NCBI RefSeq assembly: GCF_001905825.1
Contig: NZ_LIVV01000002.1
Location: 314,441 to 378,440 of the forward strand
Reading direction: 5' to 3'
Length of the DNA stretch: 64,000 nucleotides
From: Streptomyces sp. CB02009
Lineage (GTDB): Bacteria > Actinomycetota > Actinomycetes > Streptomycetales > Streptomycetaceae
The translations under genes and the position numbers were made by a program. The first letter of the stretch is position 1; each line of letters begins with the position of its first letter. Under the pieces are notes generated by a model, which did not search any database, was not told the origin of the DNA, and was given only the letters and a program-made list of their open reading frames with translations. This document shows positions 56,226 to 64,000 of the stretch, in pieces.

Positions 56226-56312
56226 TGCGGGGACTGCGGGGAGGGGGGTGCGCGAGGGGAGTGCGGGGGAGAGGGGTGTGCGAGGGGGAGCGTGGGGAGT
56301 GCGGGGCGGTAC
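56226..56312. repeat. G-rich repeat upstream of the binding-protein gene
   Basis: Imperfect units such as GGGGAGTGCGGGG and GTGCGAGGGG recur here, with several runs of four or more G on the plus strand. It lies in the 159-bp gap between the DUF6807 and binding-protein genes, where the latter's promoter should be. Quadruplex formation is possible. Confidence 0.5.
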
Positions 56313-56359
56313 GTGCCGTCAGCGAGGGCCTTCGGCGGCAGGAGGGCACCGGCCCCGCG

Positions 56360-57226
56360 TCATGACGTCACCGCCTGGCGGACCAGGGCCGCGGCCCCGT
56401 CCCGGTCGAGGCGCCCGTCGGCGACGACGGTCACCACCCGCCGTACGACGCTCTCTCCGGCGGCCACCGGAAGCCGCTCGTCGTGGGCGAGGGAGGAGCC
56501 GACGCCCGGGTACTCGGCGGCCCGGACGAACCACGGGTCCTCCCGGGTCCGGGCGGTCGCCCCGGCGAACACCAAGGTCCAGCCCTCGCCCGCGAGGGCC
56601 ACCCAGTCCGCGCGCGTCCCGTGCACCGCCTCCTCGCCGTCCGGGCCCGGACCGCCGCCGGCGTTCCCGGAACCGAACACCACGGGTGCCGCCGCCCCCT
56701 TCGGCGCGCGCCAGAAGAAGCCGCCGTACGCGGCGCCCGGCCGGCCGTTGGTCGCGGGGCTGCCGATCGACAGGTCCCGCCCGGACACGTTGGTGAGGGA
56801 GAAGGCGAGGTCGAGCGCCCAGGCCGTCCCGGTGAGCGCGGTGGCCGCCACCGTCCGGTGCTCGCGGAGCAGCGGCTCGCCCCCGGCCGTCCAGGTCAGC
56901 TCCTCCGCGAAGCCGTCCGGGCCGCACCGGGTGAACCCGTCGTGACGCTGCACCCCGTGGTTGTCGAGCGCGACCGGCCCGCGGTCGCGGACGAAGGTGC
57001 GGCCGCCCCAGAAGTTGCGGCCCTCGACGTCGGGCACGGCGACGCCCGCGCCGAGGTGGTGCGGATGGTCGTCGGGCACCGTCTCGGTCACCGGCCGGCC
57101 GGCGAGGGTGGTGACCGGATGGAGGTACGGCCGGGGGGAACGGTCGGGGGCCGTCGCGGGCCGGGCCGTGTACCGGGCGACGGTGCGGCCCGCGCAGCGC
57201 AGGACCGTCGGCGCATCGGGGGTCAT
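56360..57226 (-). CDS. DUF6807 (PmoA-like) family protein
   Basis: This 288-residue protein matches the DUF6807/PmoA family, with RPYLHPVTTLAGRPVTETVPDDHPHHLGAGVAVPDVEGRNFWGGRTF, a His-rich conserved start, then GPDGFAEELTW and GGFFWRAPKG. These cytoplasmic proteins are usually encoded with sugar ABC transporters and Gfo/Idh/MocA oxidoreductases, as here; the reaction is unknown. The start overlaps the oxidoreductase stop by ATGA. The last 35 residues are hydrophilic. Confidence 0.85.
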   Translation of the reverse strand: MTPDAPTVLRCAGRTVARYTARPATAPDRSPRPYLHPVTTLAGRPVTETVPDDHPHHLGAGVAVPDVEGRNFWGGRTFVRDRGPVALDNHGVQRHDGFTRCGPDGFAEELTWTAGGEPLLREHRTVAATALTGTAWALDLAFSLTNVSGRDLSIGSPATNGRPGAAYGGFFWRAPKGAAAPVVFGSGNAGGGPGPDGEEAVHGTRADWVALAGEGWTLVFAGATARTREDPWFVRAAEYPGVGSSLAHDERLPVAAGESVVRRVVTVVADGRLDRDGAAALVRQAVTS

Positions 57227-58416
57227 CGGGCCTCCGCCCGGGGCGACGGGGCCCAGGAGGCGCCGAGTTCGGAGAACAGTCTGAGCCCGTCGGCACTGGC
57301 GTCCACCAGGGCGTCGACGCCGTCGACGACCCGGCGCGGCGCGCTGTCGCCGGGCGCGGTGCGCCAGTGCGCGGTGGGTATCGCCAGCGGGTCGGGGGCG
57401 GTCCGTACCGCCTCGACGACCCGCATGAACGCGCCGGTCTCCGCCGGCGGGACCCGCAGCGGCTCGCCGTCGGTGACGTGCGCGACGAGGTTCTCCAGGA
57501 GGTCGCCGCGGCCGTACTCGGTCTCCACCGGTCCGCGCCCGGCGCGCTGCACGAGCACCCGGTCCTGCCGGTACCAGAAGGTGATCCGGCCCCGGGTGCC
57601 GTGGACCACGACGTACGGCTCCGAGGACCGTTCGGCGCAGAGCGTCGCCGCGACGGTGACCTGGACGCCGGCCGAGGTGACGATCCGTACCGCGGAGGTG
57701 TCATCGGACTCGATGGCGTGGGCGCGCAGCAGCTCGGTCTCGATGTGCTCGACGTCCTCGGCGCGGGTGGCGCCGGACAGCGCGAGTGCCGTGGCGACGG
57801 CGTGCGCGAGGGGGTTGGTGAGCGCCCCGTCGACGACGTCGGCCCCGCCGAGCCTGCGGTGGCCCGCCCAGGGGGCGCGCCGGAAGTAGGCCTCGTCGCG
57901 GACCCAGGCCCCGGCCGCGCCGACGCCGAGGAGTTCGCCGATCGCGCCCTCCGCGACCATCCGGCGGATCGCGGGCACGGCGTGCGACCCCAACGACTGG
58001 AACCCGATCTGGCAGGCCACTCCGGCCGCCACGACGCCGTCGGACATGCGGCGGTACTCGGCGTACGACGGGGCCGGCGGCTTCTCCAGGAGGATGTGCG
58101 CCCCGTGCCGGGCGGCGGCGAGCGCCATCGCGGTGTGGGTCTGGATGGGGGTGCTGAGCACGGCGATCCGGGCGCCGGTGGAGGCGAGCAGCGCCTGGAA
58201 GTCGGCGGACTGCTCCGGAGCCCCGACGCCGTCGAGCTCGGCGGCGTCGAGCGGGCGCAGTTCGCAGATCCCGGCGAGGCGGACGAGGCCGCGTTCCTGG
58301 AGCCGGTGGATGTTGACGAGGTGGCTGCGGCCGTGGCCGCGGGCACCGGCGAGGACGACCGGCAGGGGGGTGCGCGCGGTGGTCCCGCCCTCCCCGCGTA
58401 CGACACGGCGGCTCAT
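57223..58416 (-). CDS. Gfo/Idh/MocA family sugar oxidoreductase
   Basis: This 397-residue protein has an N-terminal Rossmann fold (VVLAGARGHGRSHLVNIHRL), the conserved EKPPAPSYAEY element (Lys of the EKP motif) and a C-terminal alpha-beta domain with DVVDGALTNPLAHAV. Family members oxidise sugars or sugar acids with NAD(P). Both ends overlap neighbouring genes by ATGA (permease before, DUF6807 after), so it is part of the transport operon. The substrate is unknown but is probably the imported sugar. Confidence 0.9.
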   Translation of the reverse strand: MSRRVVRGEGGTTARTPLPVVLAGARGHGRSHLVNIHRLQERGLVRLAGICELRPLDAAELDGVGAPEQSADFQALLASTGARIAVLSTPIQTHTAMALAAARHGAHILLEKPPAPSYAEYRRMSDGVVAAGVACQIGFQSLGSHAVPAIRRMVAEGAIGELLGVGAAGAWVRDEAYFRRAPWAGHRRLGGADVVDGALTNPLAHAVATALALSGATRAEDVEHIETELLRAHAIESDDTSAVRIVTSAGVQVTVAATLCAERSSEPYVVVHGTRGRITFWYRQDRVLVQRAGRGPVETEYGRGDLLENLVAHVTDGEPLRVPPAETGAFMRVVEAVRTAPDPLAIPTAHWRTAPGDSAPRRVVDGVDALVDASADGLRLFSELGASWAPSPRAEAR

Positions 58417-59330
58417 CCCTTCACCGCCCCGGCGCTGAACCCGGTGACCAGCCACTTCTGGATGAAGCCGAAGACGATGACTACGGGGACGGCGGCGATG
58501 ACGCCGCCCGCGGCGAGCGCCCCGAGGTCGACGCTGTCGGCGCCCATGAGGGTGTTGAGTCCGACGGGGATCGTCTGCTTGTCCTGGCTGCTGAGGAACA
58601 TCAGGGCGAAGAGGAAGTGGTTCCAGGCGTGCACGAAGGCGAAGGAGCCGACGGCGACCAGTCCGGGCCTGAGCAGGGGGAGGACGACGATCCGGAAGGC
58701 GGAGAACCGGTTGCAGCCGTCCACCCAGGCCGCCTCCTCCAGGGAGTACGGCACGTTCCTGATGAAGCCGCTGATGAGGATCATCGACAGCGGGAGCTGG
58801 AAGACGGTCTCGGCGATGATCACACTCCCCAGGGAGTTGATCATCTTGAGCTCGGCGAAGATCTGGAACAGCGGGACGAGGAGCAGGGCGCCCGGCACGA
58901 ACTGCGAGCAGAGCAGGGCCAGCATGAAGCCCTTCTTGATCCTGAAGTCGAAGCGGGCCAGCGCGTACCCGCCGGCGAGCGCGACCACGGTGGTGCTGAG
59001 GAGCACCGCGATCCCGATGAGCAGGCTGTTCTGGAAGAAGACGCCGAAGCTGCGCTCGTTCCAGACCTTCTCGAAGTGCGCGGTCGTCATCGGCCAGGGC
59101 AGCAGCGAGGTGGAGCCGGCCGGGCGGACGGCGAAGAGCAGGATCCAGTAGAAGGGGACGAGGGTGAAGACGAGGTAGATCCCGAGGGGAAGGTAGATCT
59201 GCCAGCGGGGCACCTCGTCCCACGCCCTGCGCCGGGCGCGGGCGCCGGCGGGCGGCGTCCGGCCGGGGGGTGGCGGGACCTGCGCGGTCCCGGGGGACGG
59301 AGCGGCGGTGAGGGTGGACTCGGCCATCAT
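58413..59330 (-). CDS. Sugar ABC transporter permease (MalG type)
   Basis: This 305-residue permease has six membrane helices after a Pro-rich N-terminus and the EAA loop EEAAWVDGCNRFSAFRIVVLPLLRPG. Its ATGATG start overlaps the stop of the first permease. It forms the channel with that permease; no ATPase is in the operon, so a shared MsiK-like ATPase is likely. Confidence 0.92.
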   Translation of the reverse strand: MMAESTLTAAPSPGTAQVPPPPGRTPPAGARARRRAWDEVPRWQIYLPLGIYLVFTLVPFYWILLFAVRPAGSTSLLPWPMTTAHFEKVWNERSFGVFFQNSLLIGIAVLLSTTVVALAGGYALARFDFRIKKGFMLALLCSQFVPGALLLVPLFQIFAELKMINSLGSVIIAETVFQLPLSMILISGFIRNVPYSLEEAAWVDGCNRFSAFRIVVLPLLRPGLVAVGSFAFVHAWNHFLFALMFLSSQDKQTIPVGLNTLMGADSVDLGALAAGGVIAAVPVVIVFGFIQKWLVTGFSAGAVKG

Positions 59331-60265
59331 GGGGCGTCGCCTCCGAACTTGCTCAGGCGCAGGTAGACCATCGAGCAGAAGAGAAGGATCACGAACGCCA
59401 CCGTGGTGAGCGCGGAGGCGTATCCGAAGTTGTGGGCGTCGACGCTGGTGTGGGCGATGTAGAGCGGCAGCGTGGTGGTCTCGCCCGCGGGGCCGCCGCC
59501 GGTCAGCGTGTACAGCAGGTCGACGTTGTTGAACTCCCAGACCGCGCGCAGCAGCGTGGAGAGGACGATCGCGTCCCGGATGTGCGGCAGGGTGATGTGG
59601 ACGAACTGCCGTACCCGGCCCGCCCCGTCGACCTCGGCCGCCTCGTACAGGTCCTTCGGTACGGACTGCAGGTCGGCCAGGATGAGGATGGCGAAGAAGG
59701 GCACCCCGCGCCAGAGATCGGCGACGATCGCCGCCGGGAACACCGTCGAGGTGTCGGACAGCCAGGAGGTTCCGTACGTGCCGAGGCCCAGATCCGCGAG
59801 GTAACGGCTGATCCCCGTCTGGGAGTTGTAGAGCAGCACCCAGATCGCGGAGGTGAGCACGCCCGAGACGGCCCAGGGGGAGAAGACCAGGGCCCGGCCC
59901 AGCGCGCGGCCCACGAAGGTCTGGTTCACGATGAGCGCGAGCGCGAGTCCGAAGAGGAGCTGGAGGGTCACCTCGACGACGACCCACTTGAGGCTGAAGG
60001 TCAGCGTTCCCCAGAACCGCGGGTCGTCCGTGAAGATCCGGGTGAAGTTGTCGATCCCCGCGAAGCCGTTCCGCCAGGGCTTCGTGGGGTTGTAGTGCTG
60101 GAGGCTGTAATAGAAGACGCTGATCACCGGGTACGCGATGAAGCCCAGCATCAGCAGGCCGGCGGGGGCGATCAGGAGGTACGGCAGTCGGCGGGGGCTC
60201 GCCCCCGTGCGGCGGCGGCGCCGTGCCGTGACGGCTTGGGGCGGTGGGGTCACAGCTGAGGCCAT
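59327..60265 (-). CDS. Sugar ABC transporter permease (MalF type)
   Basis: This 312-residue permease has six membrane helices, YSLQHYNPTKPWRNGFAGIDNF after the first helix, and the EAA loop KDLYEAAEVDGAGRVRQFVHITLPHIRD. It is the first gene after the 240-bp gap that follows the dehydratase gene and is translationally coupled to the second permease. It is part of the pectin/sugar-acid locus. Confidence 0.92.
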   Translation of the reverse strand: MASAVTPPPQAVTARRRRRTGASPRRLPYLLIAPAGLLMLGFIAYPVISVFYYSLQHYNPTKPWRNGFAGIDNFTRIFTDDPRFWGTLTFSLKWVVVEVTLQLLFGLALALIVNQTFVGRALGRALVFSPWAVSGVLTSAIWVLLYNSQTGISRYLADLGLGTYGTSWLSDTSTVFPAAIVADLWRGVPFFAILILADLQSVPKDLYEAAEVDGAGRVRQFVHITLPHIRDAIVLSTLLRAVWEFNNVDLLYTLTGGGPAGETTTLPLYIAHTSVDAHNFGYASALTTVAFVILLFCSMVYLRLSKFGGDAP

Positions 60266-60410
60266 GACGGCGGCTCCGTTCTCGGTGAAGCGCTGCGCGG
60301 ACGGCGTTCGAGATTCCGGACAGGTCGGGGTGGATGGGGCGGGGTGGGACCGGGTGGGCAGGGCGAAGCTGAGGGGGCTGCTGGGGCATGCGGGGGCACG
60401 CGGCGCGGCT

Positions 60411-60501
60411 GGCAGGTGGGGCGGCCGGGGCGGCCGGGAGGGCGAGGTGCCCGGGCAGGTGGGGCGGCCGGCCCGGTGAGGTGGTCGGGCAGGTGGGACG
60501 G
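60411..60501. repeat. Dispersed 16-bp direct repeats in a G-rich gap
   Basis: GGCAGGTGGGGCGGCC occurs exactly at 60411-60426 and 60454-60469, with a third partial copy (GGCAGGTGGGACGG) at 60488-60501. They lie in the 240-bp gap 60266-60505 between the dehydratase and permease genes. They may be operator repeats or slippage products; otherwise the gap shows nothing supportable. Confidence 0.6.
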
Positions 60502-60505
60502 TTTC

Positions 60506-62344
60506 TCAGCCCGCGTACGGATCGGGGGTCGTGCCGGGACGCGACAGGAACGCGAAGTCGCAGCCGGTGTCGGCCTGGGAGATCTGCTCCATGTAGAGCG
60601 CGCCGTAACCGCGCTCGTACCGGGGCGGCGGGGGCGTCCAGGCCACCCGGCGCACGTCCAACTCCTCGTCCGATACGTGCAGATGAAGGGAGCGCGCCGC
60701 CACGTCGAGGGTGATCGTGTCGCCGGTGCGGACCAGGGCGAGAGGGCCGCCGACATGGGACTCGGGTGCCACGTGCAGCACGCACGCCCCGTAACTCGTC
60801 CCGCTCATCCGGGCGTCGGAGATCCGCACCATGTCCCGCACCCCCTGTTCGAGCAGGTACCGCGGAATGGGCAGCATGCCGTACTCCGGCATCCCCGGAC
60901 CGCCCTTCGGGCCCGCGCCCCGCAGCACCAGCACGTGATCGGGCGTGATGCCGAGCGCGGGGTCGTCGACGGTCCGCTGCATCGACCGGTAGTCGTCGAA
61001 GACGAACGCGGGGCCGGTGTGCTTCAACAGCCGCGGCTCGGCCGCGATGTGCTTGATGACGGCGCCGTCGGGGCAGAGGTTGCCCCGCAGCACCGCGACC
61101 CCGCCCTCGGCGGCCAGTGGCCTCGAACGGTCCCGGATCACCTCCTCGTCGTGCACGAGCGCGCCGTCGAGCTGCTCCCGCAGCGTGGTGTGCGAGACCG
61201 TCGGGCGCTCCAGGTGCAGGACGTCGGTGAGCCGGGAGAGGAAGCCCGGCATCCCGCCCGCGAAGTGGAAGTCCTCCATCAGGAAACGCCCGCCCGGCCG
61301 CAGGTTCGCGAGCACCGGCACCGTCCGCGCGATGCGGTCGAAGTCGTCGAGCGTCAGCCGCACCCCCGAGCGCCCCGCCATCGCGATCAGATGGATCACC
61401 GCGTTGGTCGAGCCGCCGAGCGCCAGGACGGCGGCGACCGCGTCCTCGTATGCCTCCCGCGTCAGGATCCGCGACAGCCGCAGGTCCCGCCGTACGAGTT
61501 CCACGATCCGCAGCCCCGAGGCCGCCGCCATCCGGTCGTGCCCCGAGTCGACCGCCGGCACCGAGGAGGCACCCGGCACGGTCACCCCGAGGGTCTCCGC
61601 CGCGGCGGTCAGCGTGGACGCCGTCCCCATCGTCATGCAGTGCCCGGGGGAGCGGGCGAGACCGCTCTCCAGCTCCGCCATCTCGCAGTCGCCGATCCGC
61701 CCGGCCCGCTTCTCGTCCCAGTACTTCCACATGTCCGTACCGGAGCCGAGCGTCTCGCCCCGCCAGTGCCCCGGCAGCATCGGCCCCGCCGGAACGAACA
61801 CCGTCGGCAGGTCGACCGAGGCCGCGCCCATGAGCAGCGCCGGGGTGGTCTTGTCGCAGCCGCCCATGAGCACCGCCCCGTCCACCGGGTAGGAGCGGAG
61901 CAGCTCCTCCGTCTCCAGCGCGAGGAGGTTGCGGTAGAGCATCGGGGTCGGCTTCTGGAACGTCTCCGAGAGGGTGGAGACCGGGAACTCCAGCGGGAAG
62001 CCGCCGGCCTGCCACACCCCTCGCTTCACGGCCTGCGCGCGGTCGCGGAGGTGCACATGGCAGGGGTTGATGTCGGACCAGGTGTTGAGGATCGCGACGA
62101 CCGGCTTCCCGAGGTGCTCCTCGGGGAGGTAGCCCAGCTGCCGGGTGCGGGCCCGGTGGCTGAAGGAGCGGAGGCCGTCGGTGCCGTACCACTGGTGACT
62201 GCGCAGCTCCTCGGGACGACGGCCGCCCTCGGCGGGGCGCCGGTCTTCGCCGCCGGGCCGGTCCTCGCCGGGGGTCCGGCTCCTGTCGACCGTCCGGTCC
62301 TCGCCGGGGGTCCGGCTCGCGTCGCGGGGCCCTTCGCCGTTCAT
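60506..62344 (-). CDS. IlvD/Edd-family sugar-acid dehydratase
   Basis: This is a 612-residue dehydratase with the iron-sulfur ligand Cys in SDINPCHVHL, GGCDKTTPALLMGA and ARSPGHCMTMGTAST, and the late RISDARMSGTSYGACVLHVAPE motif. The sugar-acid branch (arabinonate/xylonate/galactonate dehydratases) is favoured over DHAD by the roughly 600-residue length and the context: a DapA-type aldolase gene directly upstream overlaps it by ATGA. It would turn an aldonate into a 2-keto-3-deoxy sugar acid for that aldolase. The first about 38 residues are a repetitive SRTPGEDR stretch and may be dispensable. Confidence 0.9.
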   Translation of the reverse strand: MNGEGPRDASRTPGEDRTVDRSRTPGEDRPGGEDRRPAEGGRRPEELRSHQWYGTDGLRSFSHRARTRQLGYLPEEHLGKPVVAILNTWSDINPCHVHLRDRAQAVKRGVWQAGGFPLEFPVSTLSETFQKPTPMLYRNLLALETEELLRSYPVDGAVLMGGCDKTTPALLMGAASVDLPTVFVPAGPMLPGHWRGETLGSGTDMWKYWDEKRAGRIGDCEMAELESGLARSPGHCMTMGTASTLTAAAETLGVTVPGASSVPAVDSGHDRMAAASGLRIVELVRRDLRLSRILTREAYEDAVAAVLALGGSTNAVIHLIAMAGRSGVRLTLDDFDRIARTVPVLANLRPGGRFLMEDFHFAGGMPGFLSRLTDVLHLERPTVSHTTLREQLDGALVHDEEVIRDRSRPLAAEGGVAVLRGNLCPDGAVIKHIAAEPRLLKHTGPAFVFDDYRSMQRTVDDPALGITPDHVLVLRGAGPKGGPGMPEYGMLPIPRYLLEQGVRDMVRISDARMSGTSYGACVLHVAPESHVGGPLALVRTGDTITLDVAARSLHLHVSDEELDVRRVAWTPPPPRYERGYGALYMEQISQADTGCDFAFLSRPGTTPDPYAG

Positions 62345-63249
62345 ACCGGCCACCCGGCCGCGAGCGTGGCGACCTCGGCCCTTTCGTCCGCGGGGAGTTC
62401 GCGGCTCGGCGGGCGGACCGACCGGCGGCAGAGGCCGAGGGACGCGAGGGCCTCCTTGACCACCGTCACGTTGTCGGCGCTGCCGTTCGCCGCGCGCAGT
62501 TCCTCGAAGCGGCGGATCCGCTCCCAGACCTTCATCGCGGTCGGGTAGTCGCCGGACCGCAGCGCGTCCAGCATCTCCAGGGAGAGCGCGGGGGAGACGT
62601 TGACCAGGCCGGAGGTGAAGCCGGTGGCGCCGCCCGCGAAGTAGGCGGGTGCGTACGGCTCGGCCAGGCCCGCCACCCAGACGAAGCGGTCGAGGCCCGC
62701 GTCCCGCGCGAAGCCGGCGAACCGGGCCGCGTCGGGGACGGCGTACTTCACCCCCACGACGTTGGGGCAGGCGGCGCCGAGCTCGGCGAGCCGGGCCCCG
62801 CCGAGCAGCGGGTTGCGGATGTAGGGGACGACCCCGAGCTCGGGGACGGCCTCGGCGATGGCCCGGTGGTAGTCGACCCAGCCGCCCTCGGAGACGTACG
62901 GGTGCACCGGCTGATGGACCATCACCATGTGGGCGCCCGTGGCCCGGGCGTGCCGGGCGGCCTCGACCGCGGTCGGGACGTCGTGGCCGACGCCGACGAG
63001 GATCGCGGCACGTCGGCCGGCCTCGTCGACGGTGATCTCGGTGAGGGAGCGGCGCTCCTCGGGGGTGAGGGCGTAGAACTCGCCGGTGTTGCCGTTGGGG
63101 GTGAGGGTGCGTATCCCGCCGTCGAGGAGCCGGCGCAGCAGCCCGCGGTGGGTGACGGCGTCCACGGAGCCGTCCTCGGCGAACGGGGTGACCGGGATGG
63201 CCACGACGTCGGCGAGGGCGGCTCTCATCGTCTCGAATTCCATGCTCAC
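62341..63249 (-). CDS. DapA-family aldolase/dehydratase for sugar acids
   Basis: This 302-residue TIM barrel is of the dihydrodipicolinate synthase superfamily. It has TPNGNTGEFYAL (the G-N-T-G-E loop), YIRNPL (the Tyr region) and VVGVKYAV with the Schiff-base Lys. With a sugar-acid dehydratase and a GntR regulator it is more likely a 2-keto-3-deoxy-sugar-acid aldolase or dehydratase than a lysine enzyme. Start either GTG at 63249 (overlapping the GntR stop, GTGA) or ATG at 63243. It overlaps the dehydratase gene at the other end. Confidence 0.88.
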   Translation of the reverse strand: MSMEFETMRAALADVVAIPVTPFAEDGSVDAVTHRGLLRRLLDGGIRTLTPNGNTGEFYALTPEERRSLTEITVDEAGRRAAILVGVGHDVPTAVEAARHARATGAHMVMVHQPVHPYVSEGGWVDYHRAIAEAVPELGVVPYIRNPLLGGARLAELGAACPNVVGVKYAVPDAARFAGFARDAGLDRFVWVAGLAEPYAPAYFAGGATGFTSGLVNVSPALSLEMLDALRSGDYPTAMKVWERIRRFEELRAANGSADNVTVVKEALASLGLCRRSVRPPSRELPADERAEVATLAAGWPV

Positions 63250-64000
63250 TCGCCGTTCGGGGAGGACTGGTTCTCGGGGTGCCGCGTCTCGGGGCCCTGC
63301 GTGTCGAGCGGCTGCGTGTCCGGCCGTTGCGTCTCGTGCCGTTGCGTCTCGGCGTGCGGCGTCTCCGGGTGTCGGGGAAAGGCACGCTCGACGAAGGACG
63401 CGATGTGGTCGTGGACCGCCCGGCCGACACCGTCCACGTCGCCGGCGGCCGCGAGCCGCAGGATCTGCTCGTGCTCGGCGGCCTCCCGCTCCCAGGAGGG
63501 GACGGCCGCCCAGGCGACGGTGGAGACCAGGGCGGCCTGGTCGCGGACCTCGTCGAGCATCCGGCCGAGCAGCGGATTGCCGCAGGGCAGGTACAGCGCC
63601 CGGTGGAACGCCCGGTTGGCCAGGGACCGTTCGGCCGGGTCCTCGGCTCCTGCCGCCCGGCTCAGGGCCTGCCGCGCGTCGTCGAGCGGGGCGCGGGACG
63701 CCACCGTGCGGCGGACCGCCTCGGGTTCCAGGAGGAGGCGCACGTCGTAGACGGCACGGGCCATGTCGGCGTCGACCATCCGGACGGTGACGCCCTTGTA
63801 CTGGTTCATCACCACGAGCCCGCTGCCCGCCAGGGTCTTCAGGGCCTCGCGGACCGGTGTCTTCGACACCCCGAAACGCGCGGCGAGTTCGGCCTCGACC
63901 AGTGCCTGGCCGGGTCTGAGACCTCCGGTGAGGATGTCGTGCTTGATCGCTTCGAGCACGTACTGGGTGCGGGAGGGGATGGGGCTGGGGGCGAAGGCCA
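63246..64000 (-). CDS. GntR/FadR-family regulator, N-terminus at window edge
   Basis: About 251 residues are visible; the frame runs off the right edge, and the bases there suggest an ATG whose A is the first base outside (then AFAPSPIPSRTQY). The winged helix (GQALVEAELAARFGVSKTPVREALKTLAGSGLVVM) is followed by an all-helical FCD domain with metal-binding His and Asp (FHRALYLPCGN, EHEQIL, VHDHI). The last about 35 residues are a repeat rich in ETQ/DTQ/HP. It heads the sugar-acid operon and probably represses it until a sugar acid binds. Confidence 0.93.
   Translation of the reverse strand, partial: AFAPSPIPSRTQYVLEAIKHDILTGGLRPGQALVEAELAARFGVSKTPVREALKTLAGSGLVVMNQYKGVTVRMVDADMARAVYDVRLLLEPEAVRRTVASRAPLDDARQALSRAAGAEDPAERSLANRAFHRALYLPCGNPLLGRMLDEVRDQAALVSTVAWAAVPSWEREAAEHEQILRLAAAGDVDGVGRAVHDHIASFVERAFPRHPETPHAETQRHETQRPDTQPLDTQGPETRHPENQSSPNGE
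63270..63370. repeat. Coding repeats at the GntR C-terminus
   Basis: Imperfect units of about 18-21 bp of the type CTGCGTGTC/TTGCGTCTC encode HAETQRHETQRPDTQPLDTQ. It is low-complexity and probably unstructured in the protein. Confidence 0.6.

Overview
The window is very GC-rich (third codon positions almost all G or C) with dense genes, GTG and TTG starts, many ECF sigma factors, Tat and lipoprotein signals and secreted cellulases. All of this points to a Streptomyces chromosome or a very close relative; the species cannot be named from the sequence. About 55 genes are called. No rRNA, tRNA or CRISPR array was seen.

Layout. 1-9.5 kb: end of an amino-acid permease, LtrA-like, DUF4389 and DUF998 membrane proteins, an AlkB-like dioxygenase, a PIG-V-type mannosyltransferase, and two sigma-factor units (one ECF with a small membrane partner, one ECF42 with its DGPF/YciI protein). 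9.5-16 kb: lipoprotein, membrane-anchored HTH protein, gdhA, a stand-alone nitric oxide synthase oxygenase, and a divergent imine-reductase-like/HxlR pair. 16-21 kb: methylmalonyl-CoA mutase operon mutA-mutB-meaB, fully overlapping. 21.5-31 kb: two secreted proteins sharing a domain, a DUF2470 gene behind an iron box, an MMPL exporter, an F420 oxidoreductase, an HD hydrolase-sigma-CU044_5270 operon and a GDPD. 31-34.7 kb: secreted proteins and an IclR regulator.

34.7-44.7 kb is a cellulose/cello-oligosaccharide regulon: bglC, cebG, cebF, cebE, divergent cebR, then a GH5-GH6 cellulase operon. Perfect 14-bp CebR palindromes (TGGGAGCGCTCCCA) lie before cebE, cebR and the cellulase operon. The secreted cellulases would release cello-oligosaccharides, CebEFG would import them (its ATPase is not in the window), and BglC would hydrolyse them.

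45-52 kb: DUF4328, PadR/HAAS and yjbQ genes. The 3' end of yjbQ is repeated (85%, 62 bp) about 3.6 kb downstream. The bracketed segment has less GC-biased codons and holds (i) a gene resembling the double-jelly-roll major capsid protein of tailless tectivirus-like phages, broken by one in-frame TGA, and (ii) an intact DUF262-HNH protein of the GmrSD type. This looks like a decayed integrated tailless provirus or satellite that kept a possible defence gene, and it is the most interesting part of the window.

52.7-64 kb: on the minus strand, a pectin/sugar-acid locus: GntR regulator, DapA-like aldolase, IlvD/Edd dehydratase, two ABC permeases, Gfo/Idh/MocA oxidoreductase, DUF6807 protein, sugar-binding lipoprotein, GDSL acetylesterase and PL1 pectate lyase. 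Many of these genes overlap by 4 nt. The acetylesterase lacks the expected catalytic His, and the gene just beyond the lyase carries an in-frame amber codon.
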